Assembly: GCA_036511155.1 (NCBI GenBank)
Contig: DATCCR010000240.1
Location: forward strand, 1-10,053
Length of the DNA: 10,053 bases
DNA from: Bog-756 sp036511155
GTDB lineage: Bacteria > Actinomycetota > Acidimicrobiia > Acidimicrobiales > RAAP-2
Reading direction: 5' to 3'
Shown here: positions 1 through 6,026 of the stretch, one piece after another
How the letters are laid out: each line of letters starts with the position of its first letter
Numbering within the stretch: position 1 is the stretch's first letter
Notes under the pieces: generated by a model
What the model was told of the DNA's origin: nothing
Seen by the model: only the letters and a program-made list of their open reading frames with translations
The model's database searches: none
Position numbers and translations under genes: made by a program

Positions 1-492
1 AGTGCCGGTGAAGCAGTGGATAACCGTTCGAGGGGGCACGCCCTCGCTGGCCATGATGTCGATGAGATCGTCGAAAGCGTCGCGGGCGTGAACGACCAGG
101 GCTAGGTCCAGCTCGTGCGCCAGGGCGATCTGGGCAGCGAAGGCGTTGCGCTGATCGCTTCGCGTGGAGTGTTCGTAGTAGTAGTCGAGTCCGCATTCAC
201 CGATGCCCACCAGACGAGGGTGGCCGGCCCGGGCCAACTCGAGAATCGGGCCGATGTCGCTTTTCGCATCGTGGGGATGCAGGCCCACGGTGGCGAAGAT
301 CTCAACGGGGCCGCCCAGACCAGTGATGGCCAACGCTTCAATCGACGAGGCGGCGTCGGTGCCGATGACGACCACGCGATCGACGCCCGCCTCGTAGGCA
401 CGCCGGAGCGAATCGTCGATATCGGCCCGATTCTCTCCGTCAGACCGGAACCGGTCCTGCAGGTGACAGTGGGCGTCGGTCCAGTTCACCAC
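1..492 (-). CDS. tatD: TatD family metal-dependent hydrolase/DNase (3' part missing, runs off left edge)
   Basis: The visible 164 residues are the N-terminal part of a TatD-family TIM-barrel hydrolase, which is usually about 255-270 residues. The metal ligands of the family are present: HxH in DAHCHL (residues 6-11), GLHPH (70-74), the glutamate of GECGLDY (98-104), the histidine of VVHARDA (133-139) and the histidine of IHCFTG (158-163). Members are metal-dependent 3'-5' exonucleases or related phosphoesterases in the cytosol; the exact substrate here cannot be read from sequence. The start is one of two adjacent GTG codons (492 or 489). The first overlaps the metG stop by one base (TAGTG) and has AAGG seven bases upstream, so I chose it. 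The overlap indicates translational coupling in an operon with metG, a pairing common in bacteria. Confidence 0.93.
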   Translation of the reverse strand, partial: MVNWTDAHCHLQDRFRSDGENRADIDDSLRRAYEAGVDRVVVIGTDAASSIEALAITGLGGPVEIFATVGLHPHDAKSDIGPILELARAGHPRLVGIGECGLDYYYEHSTRSDQRNAFAAQIALAHELDLALVVHARDAFDDLIDIMASEGVPPRTVIHCFTGT

Positions 493-2021
493 TACTCTGC
501 CTTGATGCGAGGGAAGAGCGGGGCACCCTTGCGCACCGGGTGGGCCGCCCGGTACTGGCCCCAGGTTGCGCTCTCGGCGAAGGTCCGGTCGGTGGGCAGT
601 CCGCTCTGGCCGATCCGACGCCAGATCTCTTCGCAGACCCCCGGCATCGCCGGCGAGGCCAGTATCGCCACGAGACGGATCGCTTCCAGGGCGTCACCCA
701 TGACGGCATCGAGTTCCGCGCCGGGATCCATCTTCCACGGCGTTCGCTGCTCGAGATACGCGTTGGTGGCGCCGATGAGCCGCCACGTTGCCTCGAGGGC
801 GCTCTGTGGCGCGAACCGGCCCCAGGCGGACTCGGACTCGGCAATCGCCGTTTCGGCCTCCAAGCGCAGCGGCGAGTCGGCCTGGGCTCTGGGGCCCACG
901 CCCGCGCACTTGGATTCCACGACGGTCGTGACGCGGGCTACGAGGTTGCCCAGATTGTTCGCCAGGTCGGTGTTGTAGCGCTGGACGATTCCCTCCAGGG
1001 AGAATTCGCCGTCATTGCCCAGCGCGGTCTCTCGCAAGAGGTAGTAGCGCACGGGGTCGACACCGTACTCGTCGGTCAGGACCATCGGCGAGATGTCGGT
1101 CAGCTTCACGGCGCCGCTGGCCGCCATGGTCTTTCCCAGCTTCTGGCCCCCGATGAGGAGCCATCCGTGCACGTGCACGTGCGACGGTGGTTCGAGACCC
1201 GCGGCCATGCACATGGCCGGCCACCAGACGCAGTGGAAGCGAATGATCTCCTTGCCGATCAGGTGATTCGAGCTCGGCCACCATTTCTCGACCTCGTCAT
1301 CCTCACGGCCGTAACCGACTGCCGTGAGGTAGTTGATGAGCGCGTCGTACCAGACGTAGAAGACGTGCCGGTCGTCCCAGGGAACCGGTACGCCCCACGT
1401 GATGGACGAGCGCGTGATCGAGATGTCCTTCAAGCCGCCCTTCACGAATGCGAGGGCCTCGTTGCGCTTGGTCTCGGGTGTCACGAAGTCGGGGTGCTGG
1501 GCGTAGTGCTCGAGCAGCCGGTCCTCGAAGGCGCTGAGCTGGAAGAACCAGTTCTCCTCCTCCATCTCGGTCAGCGGGCGCCCGTGAATGGGGCACTTGC
1601 CCTCGTCGCTCGACTCCAGGGTGAAGTAGTCCTCGCAGCTCACGCAGTAGAGCCCCTGGTAGACGTCCTTGTAGATGTAGCCGTTCTCGTAGATCGCCGT
1701 GAGGAATTTCTGGACGCTCAGGTGATGGCGCGGCTCGGTGGTGCGGATGAAGTCGTCGTAGCTGACGCCGAGCGCATCCCAGGCTTCGACGAAGCGTGCC
1801 GATGTCTGGTCCACCCACGCTTGAGGTGAAGATCCGCTCTTCAAGGCCGCATCGGCAACCTTCTGGCCGTGCTCATCGGTGCCGGTGATGAACTTCGTCT
1901 CCTCGCCGAGCAGACGGTGCCAGCGAGCCAGGGCGTCGGCGTTGACCGTCGTGTAGGCGCTACCGACGTGCGGGGCGTCGTTAGCGTAGTAAATCGGGGT
2001 GGTGACGAAGAAGCGATCCAT
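492..2021 (-). CDS. metG: Methionyl-tRNA synthetase
   Basis: This 509-residue class I synthetase charges tRNA-Met, including the initiator, with methionine in the cytosol. The HIGH motif reads HVGS (18-21), followed by ITGTDEHG (45-52). A single zinc knuckle is made by C126, C129, C143 and H146, the one-zinc arrangement. FYVWYDAL (221-228) belongs to the methionine/adenylate pocket. The anticodon-binding helical domain occupies roughly 345-500, and there is no C-terminal tRNA-binding EMAP/Trbp111 domain. The oddity is the KMSKS loop, which reads KLGKT (294-298); about seven extra residues (MAASGAV, 299-305) separate it from KLTDISP, where relatives continue directly. The second lysine is kept and the frame is open, so this is not a frameshift. 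The ATG has no Shine-Dalgarno, but TAACCT lies exactly six bases upstream. rsmI ends 17 bases upstream and tatD overlaps the stop. Confidence 0.97.
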   Translation of the reverse strand: MDRFFVTTPIYYANDAPHVGSAYTTVNADALARWHRLLGEETKFITGTDEHGQKVADAALKSGSSPQAWVDQTSARFVEAWDALGVSYDDFIRTTEPRHHLSVQKFLTAIYENGYIYKDVYQGLYCVSCEDYFTLESSDEGKCPIHGRPLTEMEEENWFFQLSAFEDRLLEHYAQHPDFVTPETKRNEALAFVKGGLKDISITRSSITWGVPVPWDDRHVFYVWYDALINYLTAVGYGREDDEVEKWWPSSNHLIGKEIIRFHCVWWPAMCMAAGLEPPSHVHVHGWLLIGGQKLGKTMAASGAVKLTDISPMVLTDEYGVDPVRYYLLRETALGNDGEFSLEGIVQRYNTDLANNLGNLVARVTTVVESKCAGVGPRAQADSPLRLEAETAIAESESAWGRFAPQSALEATWRLIGATNAYLEQRTPWKMDPGAELDAVMGDALEAIRLVAILASPAMPGVCEEIWRRIGQSGLPTDRTFAESATWGQYRAAHPVRKGAPLFPRIKAE

Positions 2022-2027
2022 CGGTCA

Positions 2028-2033
2028 AGGTTA
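2028..2033 (-). promoter_or_regulatory. Putative -10 box for a leaderless metG transcript
   Basis: On the minus strand the 17-base rsmI-metG gap contains TAACCT followed by six bases (TGACCG) and the metG ATG. Transcription starting six to seven bases after the box would begin at the start codon. No clear -35 hexamer and no Shine-Dalgarno are visible. metG could therefore be transcribed separately as well as by read-through from rsmI. The call rests on position and on the same layout recurring elsewhere in the window. Confidence 0.5.
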
Positions 2034-2038
2034 CTGAC

Positions 2039-2956
2039 TCACGAACCGTCGTTGGCTCGCAACTCGAGCGCGAGCCGGTAGACGACTCGGTGCGCCACGC
2101 CCAACGAATCGGCCACGTACGAGACTGCGTCGCGCACGCTGGCGCCCCCAGTCAGCTGCTCGACGAGGGCCGCTCGAACCATCTGATCATCGACCGCCAG
2201 CGCCTCGGGCGCGCCTTCGAGCACCACGACGATCTCGCCCAGCACGTCGCGGCTCGCGATGAGCGTCGCCACCTGCTGGAGAGTCCCTCGGATAACCTCC
2301 TCGTGCAGCTTGGTGATCTCGCGGGCCACGGCAACGCGACGCTGGGGAAAGTGCGCGGCCAGCTCTGCGAGGGTCGTGCCCAGGCGCTGGGGAGACTCGT
2401 AGAAGACGATGGTACGCGCCTCGCGCGACCACTGGCCGTAGAGCAGCTCACGCTCGCCGGTCTTGCGCGGCACGAATCCATCCATCACGAATCGCTCGGT
2501 GGGCAGCCCGCTGATGGTAAGCGCGGCGATGACCGCAGCCGGTCCGGGGGCGGTCGTCACGACGAGGCCGGCCTGGGCCACCGCGGCAATCACGCGACTG
2601 CCCGGATCACTTATCCCCGGAGTGCCCGCGTCACTGATCAGAACCACCACCTGGCCGTCACGCACGCGTTCAACGACCTCAGCGCACAGCGAGGCTTCGT
2701 TGTGTTCGTGCAATGCCCTCAGGCGGCGATTCACGGCGATGTTGTGCGCGCTGAAGAGTGTGCTCGAGTGGCGCGTGTCCTCGCAGTAGACGACGTCGGC
2801 GCTCGCGAGCAGTCCAAGAGCGCGCCGGGAGATGTCGCCAAGGTTCCCCAGCGGCGTCGCCACCACGACGAGCTGGCCATTCGACGTCGCACTATTGGCT
2901 GACACTTCCACGGACATCTCCTCGTTTGGCTCTGATGGCCCCTTACCTACTAACAT
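2039..2956 (-). CDS. rsmI: 16S rRNA (cytidine(1402)-2'-O)-methyltransferase
   Basis: This SAM-dependent enzyme of the tetrapyrrole-methylase fold 2'-O-methylates C1402 in the decoding centre of 16S rRNA. Numbered from the ATG at 2956 (305 residues), it has ATPLGN (33-38), EDTRHS (59-64), SDAGTPGISDPG (108-119), APGPAA (136-141), FYESP (185-189) and AREITKLHEE (211-220), all typical of RsmI. The C-terminal region (about 255-305) resembles the helical end of the family. Three starts are possible: GTG at 2962, ATG at 2956 and ATG at 2917. The 2956 ATG follows AGGTGA, which matches the anti-Shine-Dalgarno. The 2917 ATG abuts GAGGAG, and its protein length (292) is closer to the family norm. The start is unresolved. 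The gene is divergent from the bL37-like gene and upstream of metG. Confidence 0.95.
   Translation of the reverse strand: MLVGKGPSEPNEEMSVEVSANSATSNGQLVVVATPLGNLGDISRRALGLLASADVVYCEDTRHSSTLFSAHNIAVNRRLRALHEHNEASLCAEVVERVRDGQVVVLISDAGTPGISDPGSRVIAAVAQAGLVVTTAPGPAAVIAALTISGLPTERFVMDGFVPRKTGERELLYGQWSREARTIVFYESPQRLGTTLAELAAHFPQRRVAVAREITKLHEEVIRGTLQQVATLIASRDVLGEIVVVLEGAPEALAVDDQMVRAALVEQLTGGASVRDAVSYVADSLGVAHRVVYRLALELRANDGS
2951..2956 (+). promoter_or_regulatory. Putative -10 box of the bL37-like gene
   Basis: TAACAT ends eight bases before the ATG at 2965 and matches four of six bases of TATAAT. TTGGCT at 2926-2931 is a possible -35 with a long 19-base spacer. No Shine-Dalgarno precedes the ATG, so the transcript would have a leader of no more than a few bases. 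The box lies inside the rsmI coding region if rsmI starts at 2956 or 2962, and in a true intergenic gap if it starts at 2917. Confidence 0.45.
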
Positions 2957-2964
2957 TGTCACCT

Positions 2965-3048
2965 ATGTCGAAGCGGACTAATAAGCGCAAGCTACGCGCA
3001 AAGAAGAAGGCCAACCACGGCAAGAAGCCGAACTGCGGGCGCGGCTGA
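2965..3048 (+). CDS. Small basic ribosomal protein, bL37-like (27 aa)
   Basis: The product is 27 residues, very basic, and reads MSKRTNKRKLRAK followed by KKANHGKKPNCGRG. A lysine/arginine-rich start and a conserved ANHGK(R/K)PN tail are features I recall from bL37, the tiny actinobacterial protein that binds 23S rRNA in mycobacterial 50S subunits. The gene is too short for most ORF callers. Its ATG has a -10-like TAACAT eight bases upstream and ends at TGA. The C-terminal CGRG extends past the ANHGKxPN core. It sits back to back with rsmI, itself a ribosome-modification gene, which fits a translation role. The assignment is by remembered sequence likeness; an alternative is another small basic rRNA-binding protein. 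The coding call itself is fairly secure because of the unusually regular KR-rich composition. Confidence 0.78.
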   Translation: MSKRTNKRKLRAKKKANHGKKPNCGRG

Positions 3049-3066
3049 CCGCTGCCCCCCGGGGCC

Positions 3067-3080
3067 GGGCGTTGCCGCCC
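3067..3080. terminator. Short GC-rich stem-loop after the bL37-like gene
   Basis: GGGCG, loop TTGC, CGCCC forms a five-pair hairpin starting 18 bases after the bL37-like stop and followed by a weakly T-containing CGCTCTTGTT. It lies in the convergent gap between the bL37-like gene and the phosphodiesterase, where termination of both is expected. There is no real U-tract, so intrinsic termination is uncertain. Confidence 0.35.
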
Positions 3081-3090
3081 CGCTCTTGTT

Positions 3091-3113
3091 CCCGCACCGG
3101 GTGACCGGTCGGG
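3091..3113. terminator. Bulged stem-loop with GTGA tetraloop in a convergent gap
   Basis: CCCG, a one-base bulge, ACCGG, loop GTGA, CCGGT and CGGG give nine base pairs closed on the plus strand by a GNRA-type tetraloop. It sits between two converging genes and is a candidate two-way terminator or a stable 3' end. No T-run follows on either strand. Confidence 0.4.
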
Positions 3114-3133
3114 GCCGTTCCCTCCCGTGCTGC

Positions 3134-3149
3134 AGGGCGTTCCCGCCCT
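3134..3149. terminator. Stem-loop near the 3' end of the phosphodiesterase gene
   Basis: AGGGCG, loop TTCC, CGCCCT forms a perfect six-pair hairpin about 50 bases past the stop of the minus-strand gene at 3198. The stem core is the same as that of the hairpin at 3067-3080. It is plausibly the terminator of that gene, without a T-run. Confidence 0.35.
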
Positions 3150-3197
3150 TGTGTCCCGTCGCGTCCGGACACTGGTCCGCACCGGTTGCGGTGGTCG

Positions 3198-4082
3198 TCA
3201 TCCCCCAGGGGTCCATGTGTGCCCCAGCCGGTCCAGCACTTCGACCAGTGCCGTAGGGCGGTCGGTGATGATCCCGTCGACCCCGAGGCCGCACAGCGCC
3301 TCCATCTCGGACTCCTCCTCGATGGTCCAGACGTGCACGGACAGGCCCTGGTCGTGGGCCACCTCGACGAAACGGGCGTCGACCAGGGTGATGTCACCGA
3401 AGGAGACCGGCACCTGGAGGGCCACGTGGCGCATCGCCGGCGGCTGCTCCCCCGCCTGCACCGCCCGGTAGAACTCGGCGGTGGCCAAGGTGCCGGCGGA
3501 GGTCGCGAATTCGGGAGCGCAGGCCGAGAAGTTGTCGGTCGCCGCGTCGAGGAACGACGCCACGATGACCCGGTCGGCGCAGTCGTGCTTCCGCAGCAGG
3601 TCGGCCAGGGCCTCCTCGTACGGGGCGACGACCGGTGCGGTCTGCTTGATGTCGAGGTTGAGCACCACCCCCGGAAACTCGTCGAGCACCTCCTCGAGCA
3701 GGGCGAAGCCGAACCGGTGGTCACCGGGGGCCCGACCCCGGAGCGGGTAGGCCTCGTCGTCGAGGCCGGGGGTCACGTCGGCCCCGGGCACCCACCAATG
3801 GGCGTTGTCCAGACGGGACAACTCCTCGTAGGTGAACGAGGCGATGGCACCGGTGGCCGCCGACGTGCGGTCGACGGTGTCGTCGTGGCAGACGACCAGA
3901 CGACCGTCGGAGGTGGCGTGGACGTCGAGCTCGATGCCGGTGGCCCCGGCCTCGAGGGCCGCGGCGATGGTGTGCAGGGTGGACGAAGGCCCTTCCCACG
4001 CCCCACCCTGGTGCGCGTAGGCGATGATCCGGCGCTCCGACCACACCGCGGGGGCCGACGGGGATCCGGGCGAGGTGGTCAC
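3198..4082 (-). CDS. Glycerophosphodiester phosphodiesterase family protein
   Basis: The 294-residue protein has the GDPD TIM-barrel layout. It would hydrolyse glycerophosphodiesters to an alcohol and glycerol 3-phosphate. Visible elements are AHQGG (23-27), GIELDVHAT (49-57) with the metal-binding E51 and D53, VCHDDTVDRT (64-73) with catalytic-type H66, LNLDIKQ (141-147), HVWTI (250-254) and DGIITDRP (269-276). Two signature positions differ from textbook members: the usual HRG is HQG, and the usual PENT/PEHT after it is PSST (32-35). No signal peptide or membrane segment is seen, so it is probably cytosolic. The GTG start has no Shine-Dalgarno but has TACCGT exactly six bases upstream. It is divergent from the gene at 4109, with 26 bases between starts. 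Substrate is uncertain; family membership is firm. Confidence 0.92.
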   Translation of the reverse strand: MTTSPGSPSAPAVWSERRIIAYAHQGGAWEGPSSTLHTIAAALEAGATGIELDVHATSDGRLVVCHDDTVDRTSAATGAIASFTYEELSRLDNAHWWVPGADVTPGLDDEAYPLRGRAPGDHRFGFALLEEVLDEFPGVVLNLDIKQTAPVVAPYEEALADLLRKHDCADRVIVASFLDAATDNFSACAPEFATSAGTLATAEFYRAVQAGEQPPAMRHVALQVPVSFGDITLVDARFVEVAHDQGLSVHVWTIEEESEMEALCGLGVDGIITDRPTALVEVLDRLGHTWTPGG

Positions 4083-4088
4083 GGAAGA

Positions 4089-4098
4089 ACGGTAGCCT
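4089..4098. promoter_or_regulatory. Overlapping divergent -10 boxes (10-mer ACGGTAGCCT), copy 1
   Basis: On the plus strand TAGCCT (4093-4098) lies ten bases before the ATG at 4109. On the minus strand TACCGT (4094-4089) lies exactly six bases before the GTG at 4082. The two hexamers share the central TA pair. Both have the TANNNT form of a bacterial -10 box, and neither gene has a Shine-Dalgarno or a clear -35. The same 10-mer occurs at 7113-7122 between another divergent pair. I infer a two-way promoter making a leaderless mRNA leftwards and a nearly leaderless one rightwards. Confidence 0.55.
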
Positions 4099-4108
4099 CT
4101 GCCCCGCC

Positions 4109-4708
4109 ATGCTGGACCACGTCTTCACCCAACTCGTCGCCTCCCACCGGAACGCCTTCGAGGCCGCGCTCCTCCAGCGCCAGGCCGTCGAGGAGCGCTT
4201 CCAGGTGGACGTCTTCCTCGGCGACGTGAGCTTCGAGACCTCCTACAGCCTGCCGGGCGAGGAACGACCGGCCCGGATCCGGGTGGACACCAGCCTCGAC
4301 TGGCCGACCTGGAGTCAGACCGCCTACCGGAGCTGGGCCATCGGGGACGACCCCGACGAGCCGCCCGAGGTCCTGGTGGAGATCGCCTTCCGGGTCCAGG
4401 GCCTGGCCGGGTCGCCCGACGCCGGACCGTTGCTGGCCGCCCTCCCCGACCACCTCGACGTGCTGGGCGAGCCGCTGGTCCGGGGCCCGGCGACCATCGA
4501 GCAGGTGCTGCTCGATGACCCGGGCGACCCCGAGTGCGCCATCGAGGTCTCCTACGAGGGCTCGTGCGCCATCGACGAGTCGGTGCTCGACGACCTGTCC
4601 ACGCTGGACGCCGCGCTGGCGCCGCTCGGTCGGGACGTGGCCTCGCTCCTGGTGCGCATCGCCGACCTCCCCTTCACCTTCCGGCCATCGACACCCGACG
4701 GCGACTGA
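4109..4708 (+). CDS. Hypothetical acidic protein, 199 aa
   Basis: I do not recognise the family. The frame is open with strong GC bias at third positions and is flanked by a promoter-like box and a terminator-like hairpin, so it is a real gene. The protein is strongly acidic and has no signal peptide or membrane helix, suggesting a soluble cytosolic protein. An N-terminal helix-like stretch (about 1-32, rich in A, E, Q and L) is followed by strand-like segments, a tryptophan cluster (W65, W68, W76) and an acidic DDPDEPPE turn (80-87). Its two cysteines lie ten residues apart in similar contexts (CAIEVS at 143, CAIDES at 153). The ATG at 4109 lacks a Shine-Dalgarno. It is divergent from the phosphodiesterase and convergent with the serine hydrolase, so context gives little clue to function. 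Confidence 0.85.
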   Translation: MLDHVFTQLVASHRNAFEAALLQRQAVEERFQVDVFLGDVSFETSYSLPGEERPARIRVDTSLDWPTWSQTAYRSWAIGDDPDEPPEVLVEIAFRVQGLAGSPDAGPLLAALPDHLDVLGEPLVRGPATIEQVLLDDPGDPECAIEVSYEGSCAIDESVLDDLSTLDAALAPLGRDVASLLVRIADLPFTFRPSTPDGD

Positions 4709-4729
4709 GCACGGGCCGGCCGCACACCC

Positions 4730-4750
4730 GCCGGCAGGGCGCCCGCCGGC
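4730..4750. terminator. Strong GC hairpin between convergent genes
   Basis: GCCGGC (4730-4735) pairs with GCCGGC (4745-4750), and the enclosed AGGGCGCCC can add GG/CC pairs around a GCGC loop. It fills the 42-base gap between the stop at 4708 and the opposing TGA at 4751, the expected place for a shared two-way terminator. There is no T-run on either strand. Confidence 0.5.
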
Positions 4751-5920
4751 TCAGTGCGACAGCGCGGCGCAGACGGCCGACCCTTCGACGGACTGCAGCT
4801 CGGCGAAGGCCTCGGGGGCGTTGCCCGGGGTGATCTGCCCGTTCACCTGGACCACCACGGATCGGCTGCCGTCCGCCGTCGATGCCGCGAACTGCGTGTA
4901 GCCGAGCGTGTTGCCGGTGTGCCCGTAGACGGTGCCACACCGGGTCGAGTACCGGAAGATGGCCAGTCCCGCCTCGTTGGTGCCCGGACCGGGTGGCTCC
5001 GACGACCCGGGCCGGAAGTGGAACTGCGCCGCGTGGGCCGCCTTCGTCGTGAGCGAGCCGCTGGCGTAGGCCCGGATGAACCGGTCGACGTCGGCCGGCG
5101 TGGCGACCACCCCTCCCGAGGCCCAGCTCCACCCGGCCGAGAACACGTTGGTCACGTCGGCGGGCGGGTCGCCGGCCTTGACGGCGTAGCCGTGGGCGTA
5201 GGGCCCGGGCAGGTCCTCCCCCTGCGGGAGGGTGGTGTCGGCGAGCCCCAGGGGGCCCGTCACGAGCGTGGCCAGCTCGTGCTCGTAGGAGCGTTCGCCG
5301 GCCGCCTGCACCATGAGACCCACGAGCTCGTTGTCGGTGTTGGAGTACCGGTACGAGCTGCCCGGCGGGGTGAACGCCATGGCGAGCGGAAAGGCGAACC
5401 GCACCAGGCCGTACCGCGACGGCGGGTCGTACGGGTTGGCGTTGAGCAGCTCGGCGAACGCCTTGGACCGGATGAGGTCCGGGATCCCGCTGGTGTGGTG
5501 GAGCAGCTCGGCCAGGGTCACGTCCTGCCACGCCTTCGGCAATCCGTGCACCCGCTTCCCCACGGTGTCGGACAGGTGGAGGGTGCCTTTGGCCACCAGG
5601 GCCAGGGCCACCGCCCCGCTGTAGGCCTTGGACACGCTGGCGAGGCGGAGGTGGTCGGTCGGGGCGATCGGCGTACTGGCGCCCACCGTCGAGGTCCCGA
5701 AGCTGAAGTCCGTCACCGCGCCCGCTCGGTCGACCAGCACGATCAGGCCCGGCGGACCGCCGTCCCGGTGCACGAGGGCCTGGCCGGTCTGCTGGATGGC
5801 CTGACAGTCGGCGTCACAGCTGATGGGCCCGTCGGCTCCGGCCGGCGCCGCGGCCAGCGACAGGGCGGTGGCGACCACGACCGCACACGAGACGGCCAGG
5901 CGCGCGGGGTGCCGGAGCAT
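4751..5920 (-). CDS. Secreted serine hydrolase, DD-peptidase/beta-lactamase (class C-like) family
   Basis: The 389-residue protein carries all three active-site motifs of the penicillin-binding fold: SVSK (95-98) with nucleophile S95, YSN (192-194) and HTG (334-336). LLHHTSGIP (139-147) is typical of this family. HTG instead of KTG is also the form in Streptomyces R61 DD-carboxypeptidase, so a D-alanyl-D-alanine carboxypeptidase or an esterase is more likely than a true beta-lactamase. A Sec signal peptide spans about 1-29 (positive start, hydrophobic core, cleavage near AGA|D), so it acts outside the membrane. Mature-part cysteines are C35, C39, C328 and C384, possible disulfides. The ATG has no Shine-Dalgarno, but TAGAGT lies six bases upstream. 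It follows the kinase gene on the same strand with a 106-base gap, so is probably a separate unit. Confidence 0.94.
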   Translation of the reverse strand: MLRHPARLAVSCAVVVATALSLAAAPAGADGPISCDADCQAIQQTGQALVHRDGGPPGLIVLVDRAGAVTDFSFGTSTVGASTPIAPTDHLRLASVSKAYSGAVALALVAKGTLHLSDTVGKRVHGLPKAWQDVTLAELLHHTSGIPDLIRSKAFAELLNANPYDPPSRYGLVRFAFPLAMAFTPPGSSYRYSNTDNELVGLMVQAAGERSYEHELATLVTGPLGLADTTLPQGEDLPGPYAHGYAVKAGDPPADVTNVFSAGWSWASGGVVATPADVDRFIRAYASGSLTTKAAHAAQFHFRPGSSEPPGPGTNEAGLAIFRYSTRCGTVYGHTGNTLGYTQFAASTADGSRSVVVQVNGQITPGNAPEAFAELQSVEGSAVCAALSH

Positions 5921-5926
5921 GCGTCG

Positions 5927-5932
5927 ACTCTA
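5927..5932 (-). promoter_or_regulatory. Putative -10 box of the serine hydrolase gene
   Basis: On the minus strand TAGAGT is followed by CGACGC and then the ATG at 5920, the same six-base spacing seen for metG, the phosphodiesterase, the kinase and the GDT1-family gene. No -35 or Shine-Dalgarno is evident, so the mRNA is probably leaderless. Confidence 0.5.
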
Positions 5933-5968
5933 GGTGACGGCGTCCGGCCCCACGAGGAGAGCCGCCGT

Positions 5969-5980
5969 GCGGCCGGCCGC
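5969..5980. repeat. 12-bp perfect GC palindrome in the kinase-hydrolase gap
   Basis: GCGGCCGGCCGC is a perfect palindrome about 47 bases after the kinase stop. A second small hairpin, TACCC/GGGTA with a two-base loop, is at 6002-6013. Either could help end the kinase transcript. In GC-rich DNA such palindromes also arise by chance, so the function is uncertain. Confidence 0.3.
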
Positions 5981-6026
5981 CCCCTGGACGGCGTTCGGGG
6001 CTACCCCCGGGTACGGGAGGCCAGGA

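Noticed and set aside
294..298. Possible frameshift in metG explaining the odd KMSKS loop (residue positions)
   Set aside because: Codon-by-codon reading of 1107-1142 is continuous in frame, and normal MetRS sequence resumes at once on both sides, so an in-frame substitution and insertion is simpler.
540..1829. Plus-strand 429-codon frame opposite metG
   Set aside because: Antisense shadow of a clearly recognised synthetase; no domain or promoter-like box was seen for it.
3186..4229. Plus-strand 347-codon frame opposite the phosphodiesterase
   Set aside because: It crosses the divergent promoter and the start of the 4109 gene in a different frame; low-complexity GC-rich product.
4751..5920. 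Antibiotic-resistance beta-lactamase
   Set aside because: The motifs fit the broad serine hydrolase/DD-carboxypeptidase group (HTG as in R61) and nothing in the sequence shows beta-lactam hydrolysis.
5969..5980. Palindrome GCGGCCGGCCGC as a transcription-factor operator
   Set aside because: It is far from the next start codon, composed only of G and C, and such palindromes are frequent by chance at this composition; kept only as a weak repeat/terminator note.
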